Source: Ancylobacter amanitiformis
Lineage (GTDB): Bacteria; Pseudomonadota; Alphaproteobacteria; Rhizobiales; Xanthobacteraceae
Assembly (NCBI RefSeq): GCF_030814815.1
Contig: NZ_JAUSVR010000003.1
Span: 62,001-126,000, forward strand
Reading direction: 5' to 3'
Length of the DNA stretch: 64,000 bases
The notes under the pieces were generated by a model, which saw only the letters and a program-made list of their open reading frames with translations, had not been told where the DNA came from and did not search any database. Of this stretch, positions 1 to 8,645 are shown one piece after another. The first letter of the stretch is position 1, and each line of letters opens with the position of its first letter. The translations under genes and the position numbers were made by a program.

Positions 1-1191
1 CCGGCGCAGGGTCGGCTGATCCTGCTCGCGGCCGGCAAGGCTGCCGGCTCCATGCTCGAGGTTGCCGAGCGCCATTACCTCGATACGCTGGGCTTCGATC
101 CCGCCCGGCTGGCGGGCATCGGCGTGGCCCGCCACGGCTATGGCCGGCCGACCCGGCGGCTGGAAATGGTCGAGGCCGGTCATCCCGTGCCGGATGCCGC
201 CGGGCTTGCCGGCGCGCAGAAATCCATCGACCTCGCGGCCTCGGCCACCGCCGACGATCTCGTGCTGGTGCTGCTATCGGGCGGCGCCTCGGCCAACTGG
301 ATCGCCCCCGCCATGGGCGTGGAGCTGGATGACAAGCGCGCGCTCACCCGCGCGCTGCTGCGCTCGGGCGCCAATATCACCGAGATCAACACGGTGCGAA
401 AGCATCTCTCCCGCATCAAGGGCGGACGCCTCGCCGTGCTGGCGCAGCCCGCCCGCGTGGTGACGCTCGCCATTTCCGACGTGCCGGGCGATGACCCCGC
501 GGTGATCGGCTCCGGCCCCACCGTGCCCGATCCGTCCTCGCTCGCCGAGGCGCGCGACGTGCTGGCGCGCTATCGCATCGACCCGCCGCCTTCGGTCGCG
601 GTGGCGCTGCGCGACAGTGCCAATGAATCGCCCAAGCCCGGCGATGCCGCCTTCGCCAATGCCGAATATCACCTGATCGCCCGCCCGGCCGACAGCTTCG
701 TTGCGGCCGAGCAGCTGGTGCGCGAGGCGGGGCTGGAGCCCATCCTGATCGGCGACAATCTGGAAGGCGAGGCGCGCGAGGTGGCGGCCGAGCAGGCGGC
801 GCTGGCACGGGCGCTGAAGGCGGATGGCCGGAGCGCGGTTCTGCTCTCCGGCGGCGAACTTACCGTCACCATGCGGGGGCAGGGGCGCGGCGGGCCGAAC
901 CAGGAATTCGCGCTGGCGCTGGCCGTCGCGCTCGACGGGGCTTTGGGCATCCACGCGGTGGCGGGCGATACGGATGGCACGGATGGCGGCGGCGGCGATG
1001 CCAGCGATCCGGCCGGCGCCTATGTGACGCCCGACACGCTGGCGCGGGCCGCGGCGGCCGGTCTCGATCCTGCCGCCTTTCTCGCCAATAACGATTCCAC
1101 TGGTTTCTTCGAGGCTTTGGGCGATCTGCTGACGCCGGGACCCACCTGCACCAACGTCAATGATTTCCGCGCCGTTTTCGTCGAGAACTGA
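1..1191 (+). CDS. Glycerate 2-kinase / hydroxypyruvate reductase-like (MOFRL family), 5' end cut by window
   Basis: The reading frame is open from base 1, so the gene begins outside the window; 396 codons are present. The start shows the LLAAGKAAGSM segment usual near the N-terminus of the DUF4147/MOFRL glycerate kinases (GckA/TtuD type), so only a few tens of residues should be missing. LSGGASANW is the nucleotide-site loop, GPNQEFAL and the Asp/Gly-rich AGDTDGTDGGGGDA segment lie in the C-terminal MOFRL domain, and the protein ends with the typical GPTCTNVNDFRAV. The enzyme phosphorylates D-glycerate to 2-phosphoglycerate in the glyoxylate, serine-cycle or tartrate routes. Older annotation calls the family hydroxypyruvate reductase; kinase activity is the better supported role. 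Its 3' end overlaps the upstream part of the next frame by a few codons only. Confidence 0.9.
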   Translation, partial: PAQGRLILLAAGKAAGSMLEVAERHYLDTLGFDPARLAGIGVARHGYGRPTRRLEMVEAGHPVPDAAGLAGAQKSIDLAASATADDLVLVLLSGGASANWIAPAMGVELDDKRALTRALLRSGANITEINTVRKHLSRIKGGRLAVLAQPARVVTLAISDVPGDDPAVIGSGPTVPDPSSLAEARDVLARYRIDPPPSVAVALRDSANESPKPGDAAFANAEYHLIARPADSFVAAEQLVREAGLEPILIGDNLEGEAREVAAEQAALARALKADGRSAVLLSGGELTVTMRGQGRGGPNQEFALALAVALDGALGIHAVAGDTDGTDGGGGDASDPAGAYVTPDTLARAAAAGLDPAAFLANNDSTGFFEALGDLLTPGPTCTNVNDFRAVFVEN

Positions 1192-1219
1192 GGGTATTGC
1201 GGCGGCGGGCCGGCGCGGC

Positions 1220-1699
1220 ATGAAGGCCGGGCGCGGCCTGCTTCTCGCTGCGTCGCTGGCGCTTGTGCTGGCGGCTCTTCTGCCGCGGCCGGCGGCGGCC
1301 GATTTCCGCATGTGCAACCGTTCCCCCAGCCGCGTCGGCATCGCGCTCGGCTACAAGGACGGCAATACGTGGTCGACGGAAGGCTGGTGGAATATCGGTC
1401 CCAATAGCTGCGAGACGCTGCTGCGCGGCGATCTCGTCGCCCGGTTCTATTATGTCTACGCGATTGACTATGATCTCGGCGGCGAATGGTCGGGCAAGGC
1501 CTTCATGTGCACCCGCGACAAGGAGTTCACCATTCGCGGCATCGAGGATTGCCTGGCGCGCGGCTATGACCGCACCGGCTTCTTCGAGGTGGATACCCAG
1601 GAACAGAAAAGCTGGACGGTGCAACTCACCGAGCCGGCGCAGAAGACGGCGGCCCAGCGCGGCGCCGTCGCCCATCCCCCGCCGCAGAAGAAGCCCTGA
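1220..1699 (+). CDS. DUF1036 family exported protein
   Basis: This 159-residue protein begins with a clear signal peptide (MKAGRGLLLAASLALVLAAL, cleavage near AAADF). The mature part, FRMCNRSPSRVGIALGY..., with the WWNI..SC, YYVYA and FMCT segments and four cysteines, matches the DUF1036 family, which is common in alphaproteobacteria and has no established function. An in-frame ATG lies 60 bases upstream inside the previous gene, but the start at 1220 is the one that puts the signal peptide at the N-terminus. It follows the kinase by 28 bases. The C-terminal 25 residues are Gln/Pro/Ala-rich and likely disordered. Confidence 0.8.
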   Translation: MKAGRGLLLAASLALVLAALLPRPAAADFRMCNRSPSRVGIALGYKDGNTWSTEGWWNIGPNSCETLLRGDLVARFYYVYAIDYDLGGEWSGKAFMCTRDKEFTIRGIEDCLARGYDRTGFFEVDTQEQKSWTVQLTEPAQKTAAQRGAVAHPPPQKKP

Positions 1700-1896
1700 G
1701 GGCAGGTCGGCCGGACGGGCGCGCCGGATCGACGCGGCGCAATCCTGATGCAGCAAGATCCTGACGCAGCAAGGCTTGCCGGATCGGCGGGCAAAAGTCG
1801 ATCGGCACGGCGCGATGCCAAGTCCGTGCCGGATGCGGGTGCGCGTCGACACCTGAGCCTGCCGGTGGGCCGAGGTTTGTCTCTCGCATCCGCATG

Positions 1897-1934
1897 AAAA
1901 AATCCCGGCAACGGCACGCGGGCCATTCCGGGAT
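1897..1934 (-). terminator. Rho-independent terminator after degP
   Basis: On the minus strand the arms ATCCCGG and CCGGGAT (plus-strand 1928-1934 and 1902-1908) enclose a 19-base loop and are followed directly by a run of six T. It lies about 50 bases past the degP stop and nothing else on that strand ends here. Confidence 0.75.
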
Positions 1935-1985
1935 CTGTCTTCATTGGCCGAATTGGTCCGCCCGCGATGAGGCGGCCGGTGCGCC

Positions 1986-3569
1986 TCAGTCGATCGGCAG
2001 CGCGGTGAAGCGGATCTGCCCCTGCGGGTCGCTCATCATCAAAAGAGCGGAGCGGCGGCCGTCCTTTTTCAGCGCGGCGAGCCGCTTCTCGATGTCGGCT
2101 GGCGTTGCCGCCGGCTCCTGGTTCACCTCGACGACAAGATTACCTTCGGCGATGCCGCGTTCGGCGGCGGGGGTGCCCTTGTCCACCGACACCACGACCA
2201 CGCCCTTGAGCTCGTCCTTGATCTTGAAGCGGGTGCGCAACTCCGGTGTGAGCGGGGCGAGTTCGAGGCCGAGCAGCTTGCTGGTCTCCAGCTTCGGCGC
2301 CTCCGTCTTGGGCGCGCTCTCCTCGGGGGCGGCCTCAGCGGTTTCGCTCTCGTTCAGCCGGCCCACGACCAGCTTGAGCTTCTCCTCCTTGCCCTTGCGG
2401 ATGACGACGACCTCGACCTCCTTGTCGACCGGCGTGTCGGCGACGATGATCGGCAGGGTGCGCATGTCCTTCACGTCCTTGCCGTCGAAGGTGACGACGA
2501 CGTCGCCCGCTTTCAGCCCGCCCTTGGCGGCTGGGCCGTCATCGGCGACGGAGCCGATCAGCGCGCCGCGGGGCTTGCCGAGCGAGAGGCTCTCGGCGAT
2601 TTCCGGCGTCACCTGCTGGATGCGCACGCCGATCCAGCCGCGCCGGGTCTCGCCGAATTCCTTGAGCTGGGCGATCACCGGGACGGCGGTATTGGAGGGC
2701 ACGGCGAAGCCGATGCCGATCGAGCCGCCCGAGGGCGAGATGATGGCGGTGTTGATGCCGATCACCTCGCCGTCCATGTCGAAGAGCGGGCCGCCGGAAT
2801 TGCCGCGGTTGATGGCGGCGTCGGTCTGCAGGAAATTGTCGTAGGGGCCCGAATTGATGTCGCGGTTGCGGGCGGAGATGACGCCCACGGTGAGGGTGCC
2901 GCCGAGCCCGAACGGGTTGCCGATCGCCATCACCCAGTCGCCGACGCGCAACGCGTCGGAATTGCCGAACTTCACCGCCTTGAGCGGCTTGCCGTCCTCC
3001 GGCTTCACCCGCAGCAGCGCGATATCGACCTTGGTGTCGCGCCCGACCAGTTCGGCCTTCAGCTTGGAGCCATCGGCGAAATTGGCGTAGATCTCGTCGG
3101 CGTCGGCGATGACGTGGTTATTGGTCACGATCAGCCCGGTCTCGTCGATGACGAAGCCGGAACCCAGCGAGGAGACGCGGCGCGGGCCATTATCCTCACC
3201 CTGCTGCTGACGGCGCTTGAAGAATTCTTCGAAGAATTCCTCGAAGGGCGAGCCGGGCGGCAGGTCCGGGGTCGGCACGCTGCGCGACGGCGCCACGGTC
3301 TGCGAGGTCGAGATGTTGACCACCGCGTCCATGATCTTCTCAGCGGTGTCGGCGACGGTGTCGGGACCCTTGGTGGCGGCGGCATGGGCTGGCAGGCCCG
3401 CCCCCGCGAGAGCGCTCGCGGCCAGCACACCCGCGACCAGCAGGCGCCGGGCGAGGCTGGCGAGCGAGCGGCCCGAGCGCGGGGCGAGGGCGTACGCGGC
3501 ACGCTCATGCACGGCGTTGCCGGTCGGCTCGTTGCTTCGGCCCGCAGCCGCGATAACCGCCTGAATCAT
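1986..3569 (-). CDS. degP: Do/DegP-type periplasmic serine endoprotease
   Basis: This 527-residue protein is a HtrA-family protease that degrades or refolds damaged envelope proteins. An N-terminal hydrophobic stretch (about residues 40-62, ending PAHA) is the signal or anchor. The trypsin-like domain carries the triad H152 (TNNHV), D182 (KVDIALL) and S258 (GNSGGP). Two PDZ domains follow, roughly residues 300-385 and 430-520, separated by a Glu/Pro/Ala linker. The start at 3569 is chosen because GAAGGAGG lies six bases before the ATG; the frame runs 45 codons further upstream without a better site. It is the last gene of the hflK-hflC-DUF2065-degP group on the minus strand, a usual Hyphomicrobiales arrangement, with a terminator downstream. 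Confidence 0.93.
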   Translation of the reverse strand: MIQAVIAAAGRSNEPTGNAVHERAAYALAPRSGRSLASLARRLLVAGVLAASALAGAGLPAHAAATKGPDTVADTAEKIMDAVVNISTSQTVAPSRSVPTPDLPPGSPFEEFFEEFFKRRQQQGEDNGPRRVSSLGSGFVIDETGLIVTNNHVIADADEIYANFADGSKLKAELVGRDTKVDIALLRVKPEDGKPLKAVKFGNSDALRVGDWVMAIGNPFGLGGTLTVGVISARNRDINSGPYDNFLQTDAAINRGNSGGPLFDMDGEVIGINTAIISPSGGSIGIGFAVPSNTAVPVIAQLKEFGETRRGWIGVRIQQVTPEIAESLSLGKPRGALIGSVADDGPAAKGGLKAGDVVVTFDGKDVKDMRTLPIIVADTPVDKEVEVVVIRKGKEEKLKLVVGRLNESETAEAAPEESAPKTEAPKLETSKLLGLELAPLTPELRTRFKIKDELKGVVVVSVDKGTPAAERGIAEGNLVVEVNQEPAATPADIEKRLAALKKDGRRSALLMMSDPQGQIRFTALPID

Positions 3570-3710
3570 GGTGCCTCCTTCACGACGCGGAACAAGACGA
3601 CACGCGCCGGCAGGGGCGCGCGATCCATCGTGATCGACGCTATCGCGGATGAGGACCGATGCAAGGCAAAAGCGCGCGAGCGTGGAAGCCCGCGCGCCAT
3701 GCACGCGGCT

Positions 3711-3896
3711 TCAGCCGCGGATCACCCAGATGAGGAGGATGCCGATGATGGCGCCAACCAGGCCGCTGATGCGCATCGGCGCGTCCGGCAACTGGTCTAT
3801 GGCTTCCAACGCCCGGCGCACCGCGCCGGGAGCTGCTGCCATCATCAGTCCTTCGATCACCAGCAGGAGTCCCAGCGCGACGACGAGATCGGACAT
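3711..3896 (-). CDS. DUF2065 family small membrane protein
   Basis: This 61-residue protein has two hydrophobic helices (LVVALGLLLVIEGLMM at 4-19 and LVGAIIGILLIWVI at 45-59) joined by a short loop with APGAVRRAL, which is the pattern of the DUF2065 family. The family regularly sits between hflC and degP in alphaproteobacteria, as here, 12 bases after hflC, which suggests a part in the FtsH/HflKC or envelope proteolysis system. No biochemical role is established. Confidence 0.82.
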   Translation of the reverse strand: MSDLVVALGLLLVIEGLMMAAAPGAVRRALEAIDQLPDAPMRISGLVGAIIGILLIWVIRG

Positions 3897-3908
3897 CGCC
3901 GCGCCGGA

Positions 3909-4850
3909 TCAGTTTGCCGGCGCGGGGGCGGCGGGCACCGGCGAGACCGGGGCGATGGCCGCCGGACCTGCCGGCGGCATCACGGCCACGTCGGGATTGT
4001 TGAAGAAGCGGAAGAAGTTGCTGTCGGGAGACAGCAGCATCCGCGTATCGCCGCTCTTCAGCGAGGCTTCATAAGCCTGCATGCTGCGGTAGAACTCGAA
4101 GAAGGACGGGTTCTGACCGTAGGCCTGAGCGAAGATCTCGTTGCGCTGGCCTTCGCCCTCGCCGCGCAGCTTGTCGGCCGCGGCGTTGGCCTCGGCGACG
4201 ATGATGGTGCTGTCGCGGTCGGCGCGGGCGCGGATGGTCTGCCCCTGCTCGGCACCCTGTGCACGGATTTCCGAAGCCTCGCGCTGGCGTTCGGTCTGCA
4301 TGCGCTGGAACACCGCCTGGCTATTGGCCTCCGGCAGATCGGCGCGACGGATGCGCACATCGATGACGCTGATGCCGAAGCCGGCAGCCTCGCGGTTCAC
4401 CTGATCGCGGATGCGCGCCATCAGATTCTCGCGTTCGTCGCGCACCACCTGGATGAAGGTCGATTCGCCCAGCACCCGGCGGAGGGACGAGTTCAGAACG
4501 GTGGCGAGACGGGAATTGGCGCCCTCCACCGTTCCCACCGACTGGTAGAAGCGCAGCGGATTGGTGATGCGGTAGCGCGCGAAGGCGTCCACCACGAGGC
4601 GCTTCTGGTCGGAGGCGATCACTTCCTGCGAGGGGTTCTCGAGGTCGAGAATGCGCTTGTCGACCAGGATCACGCTGTCCACCAGCGGGATCTTGGCGTT
4701 GAGGCCAGGCTGCTCGATCACCCGCACCGGCTCGCCGAAGCGCAGAACCAGCGCCTGCTGGGTCTGGTAGACGGTGAACAGCGAGGAGTAGACGATGATG
4801 GCGACGATGGCGGCGAGAACCGCGAGGACGATCCCAAGATTGTTCTTCAC
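3909..4850 (-). CDS. hflC: FtsH protease modulator HflC
   Basis: This 313-residue protein is an SPFH/prohibitin-domain protein. An N-terminal transmembrane helix (about residues 5-25) is followed by the SPFH domain and a long Ala/Glu/Arg-rich coiled coil (about 190-260) with RMQTERQREASEIRAQG, typical of HflC. With HflK it forms the membrane ring that encloses FtsH and limits access of membrane substrates. Its ATG overlaps the hflK stop as ATGA, so translation is probably coupled. The C-terminus is a Pro/Ala-rich tail. Length agrees with the family. Confidence 0.95.
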   Translation of the reverse strand: MKNNLGIVLAVLAAIVAIIVYSSLFTVYQTQQALVLRFGEPVRVIEQPGLNAKIPLVDSVILVDKRILDLENPSQEVIASDQKRLVVDAFARYRITNPLRFYQSVGTVEGANSRLATVLNSSLRRVLGESTFIQVVRDERENLMARIRDQVNREAAGFGISVIDVRIRRADLPEANSQAVFQRMQTERQREASEIRAQGAEQGQTIRARADRDSTIIVAEANAAADKLRGEGEGQRNEIFAQAYGQNPSFFEFYRSMQAYEASLKSGDTRMLLSPDSNFFRFFNNPDVAVMPPAGPAAIAPVSPVPAAPAPAN

Positions 4851-6004
4851 TTCGTGGCTCCCTGGGCGGGGGTCGTCGCGGGCGTGCGCCGGTCAAGCGC
4901 GCTGAGCGGCAGATAAGGCACCACGCCCTGTCCGCCGGTGCCGGCGGACTGGTCGATGAGGACCTTGTCCATGCCGCCGAAGACACGCTCCATGGTTTCC
5001 AGATAGAGGCGCTGACGGGTGATGTCGGGCGCCTTCTGGTATTCGGTGAGCACGCTCAGGAAGCGCGAGGCCTGGCCGCGGGCCTCGATGATGGCGCGCT
5101 CCTTGTAACCTTCGGCTCCCTGGGTGATGCGGGCGGATTCACCGCGCGCCTCGGGCACCACGCGGTTGGCATAGGCCTGCGCTTCATTCTGCAGGCGCTC
5201 GGCATCGGCGCGGGCCGCCTGCACGTCGCGGAACGAATCGATGACCTGCTGCGGCGGGTCGACCTTCTGCAATTGCACCTGGGTGACGAGCACGCCGGCA
5301 CGATAGGAATCGAGCGTGCGCTGCATCAGTTCCTGCACCGCCGTTTCCATGTTCTGGCGGGCGCCGGTAAGGATCGGCTGGATGTTGGTGCGCCCGACCA
5401 CTTCGCGCATCGCACTCTCGGCGACCGCCTTGATGGTGCCTTCCGGGTTCTGGACGTTGAACAGGAAGTTGGCCGCGCCGATATCCTCGACCGAGCCGGC
5501 GGCAGCGGGCTTGACCATCCAGAACACCGCGAAGTCGACATCGACGATATTCTCGTCGCCGGTGAGCATCAGGCTCTCTTCGGCAACGTCGCGCGCGTTG
5601 GCGCCGCGGCGCGGGTCGTCACCCGTGCGGATGCCGATGTCGATGCGGTTGACACGCGTCACCTGGGGGGTGAGCACCGTCTCGATGGGGTAGGGAAGGT
5701 GGTAGTTCAGGCCCGGATTGGTGGTGGCGACGAACTTGCCGAAGCGCAGCACCACGCCCTGCTCGTCCGGCTCGACGCGGTAGAAGCCGGACACCAGCCA
5801 CGCAACGATGGCGATGGCGAGAACCGCGATGACGCCCTTGCCGCTGCCGAAGCCGCCGGGCAGCGCCGTGCGCAGCTTTTCCTGGCCGCGGCGAATGAGG
5901 TCTTCGAGATCAGGAGAATTGGGTCCCGACGATTGCGGGCCATTACCCCAGGGACCGCGCGGACCACCACCCCATGGTCCACCGCTCTGGTTCTTCCACG
6001 ACAT
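4847..6004 (-). CDS. hflK: FtsH protease modulator HflK
   Basis: This 385-residue partner of HflC starts with the Gly/Pro/Trp-rich cytoplasmic segment usual for HflK (MSWKNQSGGPWGGG). One transmembrane helix follows at about 57-76 (GVIAVLAIAIVAWLVSGFY), then the SPFH domain (DEQGVVLRFG) and a coiled coil ending in the RFLSVLTEYQKAPDITRQRLYLET region that is conserved in HflK. It is first in the minus-strand group and shares a four-base overlap with hflC. The group lacks the folA-thyA pair that often precedes hflK in related genomes; those genes occur 4-8 kb away here. Confidence 0.95.
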   Translation of the reverse strand: MSWKNQSGGPWGGGPRGPWGNGPQSSGPNSPDLEDLIRRGQEKLRTALPGGFGSGKGVIAVLAIAIVAWLVSGFYRVEPDEQGVVLRFGKFVATTNPGLNYHLPYPIETVLTPQVTRVNRIDIGIRTGDDPRRGANARDVAEESLMLTGDENIVDVDFAVFWMVKPAAAGSVEDIGAANFLFNVQNPEGTIKAVAESAMREVVGRTNIQPILTGARQNMETAVQELMQRTLDSYRAGVLVTQVQLQKVDPPQQVIDSFRDVQAARADAERLQNEAQAYANRVVPEARGESARITQGAEGYKERAIIEARGQASRFLSVLTEYQKAPDITRQRLYLETMERVFGGMDKVLIDQSAGTGGQGVVPYLPLSALDRRTPATTPAQGATK

Positions 6005-6188
6005 TCCGCGGCCACTCCGTTTACGAGCCCGATCCGTCCGGGCTCGCAGATGCGGAACCGCCAGACATCACCGTGCAGCAAGAAACCCGTTGCCTCCCGG
6101 GCGAGAGACACGACGAGGCGGTTATAGGTGACGCGTCACCCGGTTACAACGCACCCGCGCAGCCCGAGATATGGGCAGGCTCCTGCCT

Positions 6189-6467
6189 TTACGCAACGGT
6201 AGATCGCATCGAAACGCCATGACCGGCATGTTCCGGCACGTCGCGCCCGCCCGTCGGATTGCGGAAATGGGCGAGTACATAGAGACGGATCGCTGATGAC
6301 AGGTTGCCCTGGTTGCGACCCGCATCGATGGACGCGACGATTTCGGACAAGGTGGTGCGCCGGTTCGCGGCGATTTCCTTGAGAGCGTCCCAGAACTGGT
6401 CTTCAAGGCTCACGCTGGTCTTGTGACCCGCGATGACGATGGACCGCTTAACCACGGGACTCTTCAT
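6189..6467 (-). CDS. Ribbon-helix-helix domain protein
   Basis: This 92-residue protein has a ribbon-helix-helix core: a beta-strand RSIVIAGHKTSVSLEDQFW followed by helix DALKEIAANRR and helix LSEIVASIDAG..NLSSAIRLYVLAHF. This is the RHH_4 form found as a one-domain protein in many Hyphomicrobiales, generally next to DUF4169 and near fumC and sspB, as here. It is presumably a DNA-binding repressor, but no target is known. Its start overlaps the DUF4169 stop as ATGA. The final 20 residues look unstructured. Confidence 0.8.
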   Translation of the reverse strand: MKSPVVKRSIVIAGHKTSVSLEDQFWDALKEIAANRRTTLSEIVASIDAGRNQGNLSSAIRLYVLAHFRNPTGGRDVPEHAGHGVSMRSTVA

Positions 6468-6652
6468 GACTCGCCCTCTCTTACTCGCCGATGTCCGTCC
6501 AGCGAGGTCTGCCTTTTGCGTTCCTCGGCCGCTTCGGCCTGGCGCTGCACCTTCGTGCGGCCAAACTCCAAACGTCGCGCAGCCGCTGTTTGTTCCGCCG
6601 TGTCACGGGCAAGGCGTTTGCGATGCCGGTGAAGATTAACGATCTCGTTCAT
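6464..6652 (-). CDS. DUF4169 family small basic protein
   Basis: This 62-residue protein has the sequence MNEIVNLHRHRKRLARD..., with NLHRHRKRLAR and LEFGRTK, which is the signature of DUF4169. It is strongly charged and probably helical throughout. Function is unknown; it is co-translated with the ribbon-helix-helix gene through a four-base overlap. A promoter is expected in the AT-rich stretch upstream, on the far side of position 6652. Confidence 0.8.
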   Translation of the reverse strand: MNEIVNLHRHRKRLARDTAEQTAAARRLEFGRTKVQRQAEAAEERKRQTSLDGHRRVREGES

Positions 6653-7099
6653 AGATGTTCGCCTCGGAGTTCATGGTGTGACGCCCTCGCTCCGGTCCGT
6701 CAATGGGCGCCGTAAACACTTGAAATTAAAAAGTCATACTATCTTATGTATAATATGTTCACTGGGGCAGCATCGTGGCCGATGCAAAGCGCAAAACGGT
6801 ATTTCGGTAGGTATAATCATTCAGTATTATTTTGAATTCGACATTATGTTTGTTTAGACGCCTTCGTAGCGGTAATAAATTGCGCGGAGTGCCCAAAAAG
6901 GTACCAGTCTACGCAGATGGGCCGGGATCGATCACGAACTCGTGAGGATCTCCCGGCCTCCTCGGTGATCGCGCCCGCCGGCAGTACCGCCCGAGGTCGC
7001 ATTTGCCCGCGCAGGGGCGCGTGCTAAACGGACCGCGCCTGCGAGTTTCACGTTCCATTGCGCCCCTTTTGTGGATGCCGATCCGAGAGATCCCGACCC
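6653..7099. other. Intergenic region with an AT-rich island between divergent DUF4169 and fumC
   Basis: No gene is seen. Bases about 6712-6880 are clearly AT-rich against the surroundings and contain promoter-like boxes in both directions, for example TTAAAA at 6726 and TATAAT at 6749 with 17 bases between them on the plus strand. Further right a GGCCGGGA...TCCCGGCC inverted repeat (about 6922-6958) could fold. Confidence 0.5.
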
Positions 7100-8491
7100 A
7101 TGAGCACGACCCGCATCGAAACCGACACGTTCGGCCCCATCGAGGTTGAGAGCGACAAGTATTGGGGCGCGCAAGCGCAGCGTTCGCTCGGCAATTTCAA
7201 GATCGGCTGGGAGAAGCAGCCGCTGCCGGTCGTCCGCGCGCTCGGCGTCATCAAGCGGGCGGCGGCGGAGACGAATGTGGAACTCGGCCATCTCGATCCC
7301 GGGCTGGGCGCGGTGATCGTCGAGGCGGCGCAGGAAGTGATCGACGGCAAGCTCGATGCGCATTTCCCTCTGGCGGTCTGGCAGACGGGCTCTGGCACCC
7401 AGTCGAACATGAATGCCAACGAGGTCATTTCGAACCGCGCGATCGAAATTCTCGGCGGTGTCCTTGGTTCCAAGAAGCCCGTGCATCCCAATGACCACGT
7501 GAACATGAGCCAGTCGTCGAACGACACTTATCCGACGGCGATGCATGTCGCCGCGGCCGAAGAGATCGTGCATCGGCTGCTGCCGGCGCTGGCCAAGCTG
7601 CGTGACGCGCTGGCGGCGAAGTCGGAGGCATGGAAGGACATCATCAAGATCGGCCGCACCCATACGCAGGACGCCACGCCGCTCACGCTTGGCCAGGAAT
7701 TCTCCGGATATACGCAGCAGGTCGCCAACGGGATCACCCGCATCGAGCAGACGCTGCCGGCATTGATGGAACTGGCCCAGGGCGGCACGGCGGTGGGCAC
7801 CGGGCTCAATGCGCCCGTCGGCTTTGCCGAGACGGTGGCGGCCCGCATCGCCGCCATTACCGGGCTGCCCTTCACCAGCGCGCCCAACAAGTTCGAGGCG
7901 CTGGCCGCCCATGACGCCATGGTGTTCTCGCACGGGGCCATCAACACCGTCGCCGTGTCGCTGTTCAAGATCGCCAACGATATCCGCCTGCTGGGTTCGG
8001 GCCCGCGCTCTGGCCTGGGCGAGTTGTCGCTGCCCGAGAACGAGCCCGGCTCCTCGATCATGCCGGGCAAGGTGAACCCGACGCAGTGCGAGGCACTGAC
8101 GCAGGTGTGCGTGCAGGTGTTCGGCAACAATGCCGCGCTCAGCTTCGCCGGCAGCCAGGGTCATTTCGAGCTCAATGTCTACAATCCGGTCATGGCATAT
8201 AACTTCCTGCAGTCTGTCCGCCTGCTGTCCGACGCTGCGGTAAGTTTCACCGATAACTGCGTGGTCGGCATCGAGGCGCGGGAGGACAATATCAAGGCGG
8301 CGCTGGAGCGTTCCTTGATGCTGGTCACGGCGCTGGCGCCCAAGATCGGCTATGACAACGCCGCCAAGATCGCCAAGACCGCGCACAAGAACGGCACCAC
8401 GCTGCGCGAGGAAGCGGTTGGCGGTGGCTATGTGACCAACGAAGAATTCGATGCGGTCGTTCGTCCGGAGAAGATGATTTCTCCGGCTTAA
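7100..8491 (+). CDS. fumC: Class II fumarate hydratase
   Basis: This 463-residue enzyme interconverts fumarate and malate in the TCA cycle. It carries the fumarase/aspartase signature [11 protein letters not shown], the substrate-site segment [12 protein letters not shown], and [11 protein letters not shown] and [10 protein letters not shown], all in the order and spacing of class II homotetrameric, iron-free fumarases. The start at 7100 (MSTTRIETD) is used because it matches the family N-terminus; the frame is open 14 codons further upstream. A strong inverted repeat follows the stop. The gene stands alone on the plus strand. Confidence 0.96.
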   Translation: MSTTRIETDTFGPIEVESDKYWGAQAQRSLGNFKIGWEKQPLPVVRALGVIKRAAAETNVELGHLDPGLGAVIVEAAQEVIDGKLDAHFPLAVWQTGSGTQSNMNANEVISNRAIEILGGVLGSKKPVHPNDHVNMSQSSNDTYPTAMHVAAAEEIVHRLLPALAKLRDALAAKSEAWKDIIKIGRTHTQDATPLTLGQEFSGYTQQVANGITRIEQTLPALMELAQGGTAVGTGLNAPVGFAETVAARIAAITGLPFTSAPNKFEALAAHDAMVFSHGAINTVAVSLFKIANDIRLLGSGPRSGLGELSLPENEPGSSIMPGKVNPTQCEALTQVCVQVFGNNAALSFAGSQGHFELNVYNPVMAYNFLQSVRLLSDAAVSFTDNCVVGIEAREDNIKAALERSLMLVTALAPKIGYDNAAKIAKTAHKNGTTLREEAVGGGYVTNEEFDAVVRPEKMISPA

Positions 8492-8508
8492 CGAACATTA
8501 ATGAAGAT

Positions 8509-8543
8509 GAACAACCGTTCAGCCGCCAGCTGAACGGTTGTTC
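8509..8543. other. Perfect 14-bp inverted repeat after fumC
   Basis: GAACAACCGTTCAG at 8509-8522 and its exact complement at 8530-8543 flank a seven-base loop. There is no T run, so it is either a terminator of atypical form, an mRNA-stabilising hairpin at the fumC 3' end, or a protein-binding site ahead of the next gene. Confidence 0.6.
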
Positions 8544-8645
8544 ATGCGAGTATCGGTAAGTCTTCGTAGAACATTACCGAAGTTTCATTTGAAGACTTGG
8601 CCATTGCGCGGCACCATCGCCTCAACCAAACAGGAGTTGAGGCCG

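Noticed and set aside
1894-2844. Plus-strand frame opposite degP
   Set aside because: It runs over the degP terminator and coding sequence, is Ser/Thr/Pro-rich as expected for an antisense shadow, and has no domain.
6755-6835. A 26-codon open frame (MFTGAASWP...) in the AT-rich island
   Set aside because: No ribosome-binding site, no similarity and a length expected by chance in AT-rich DNA.
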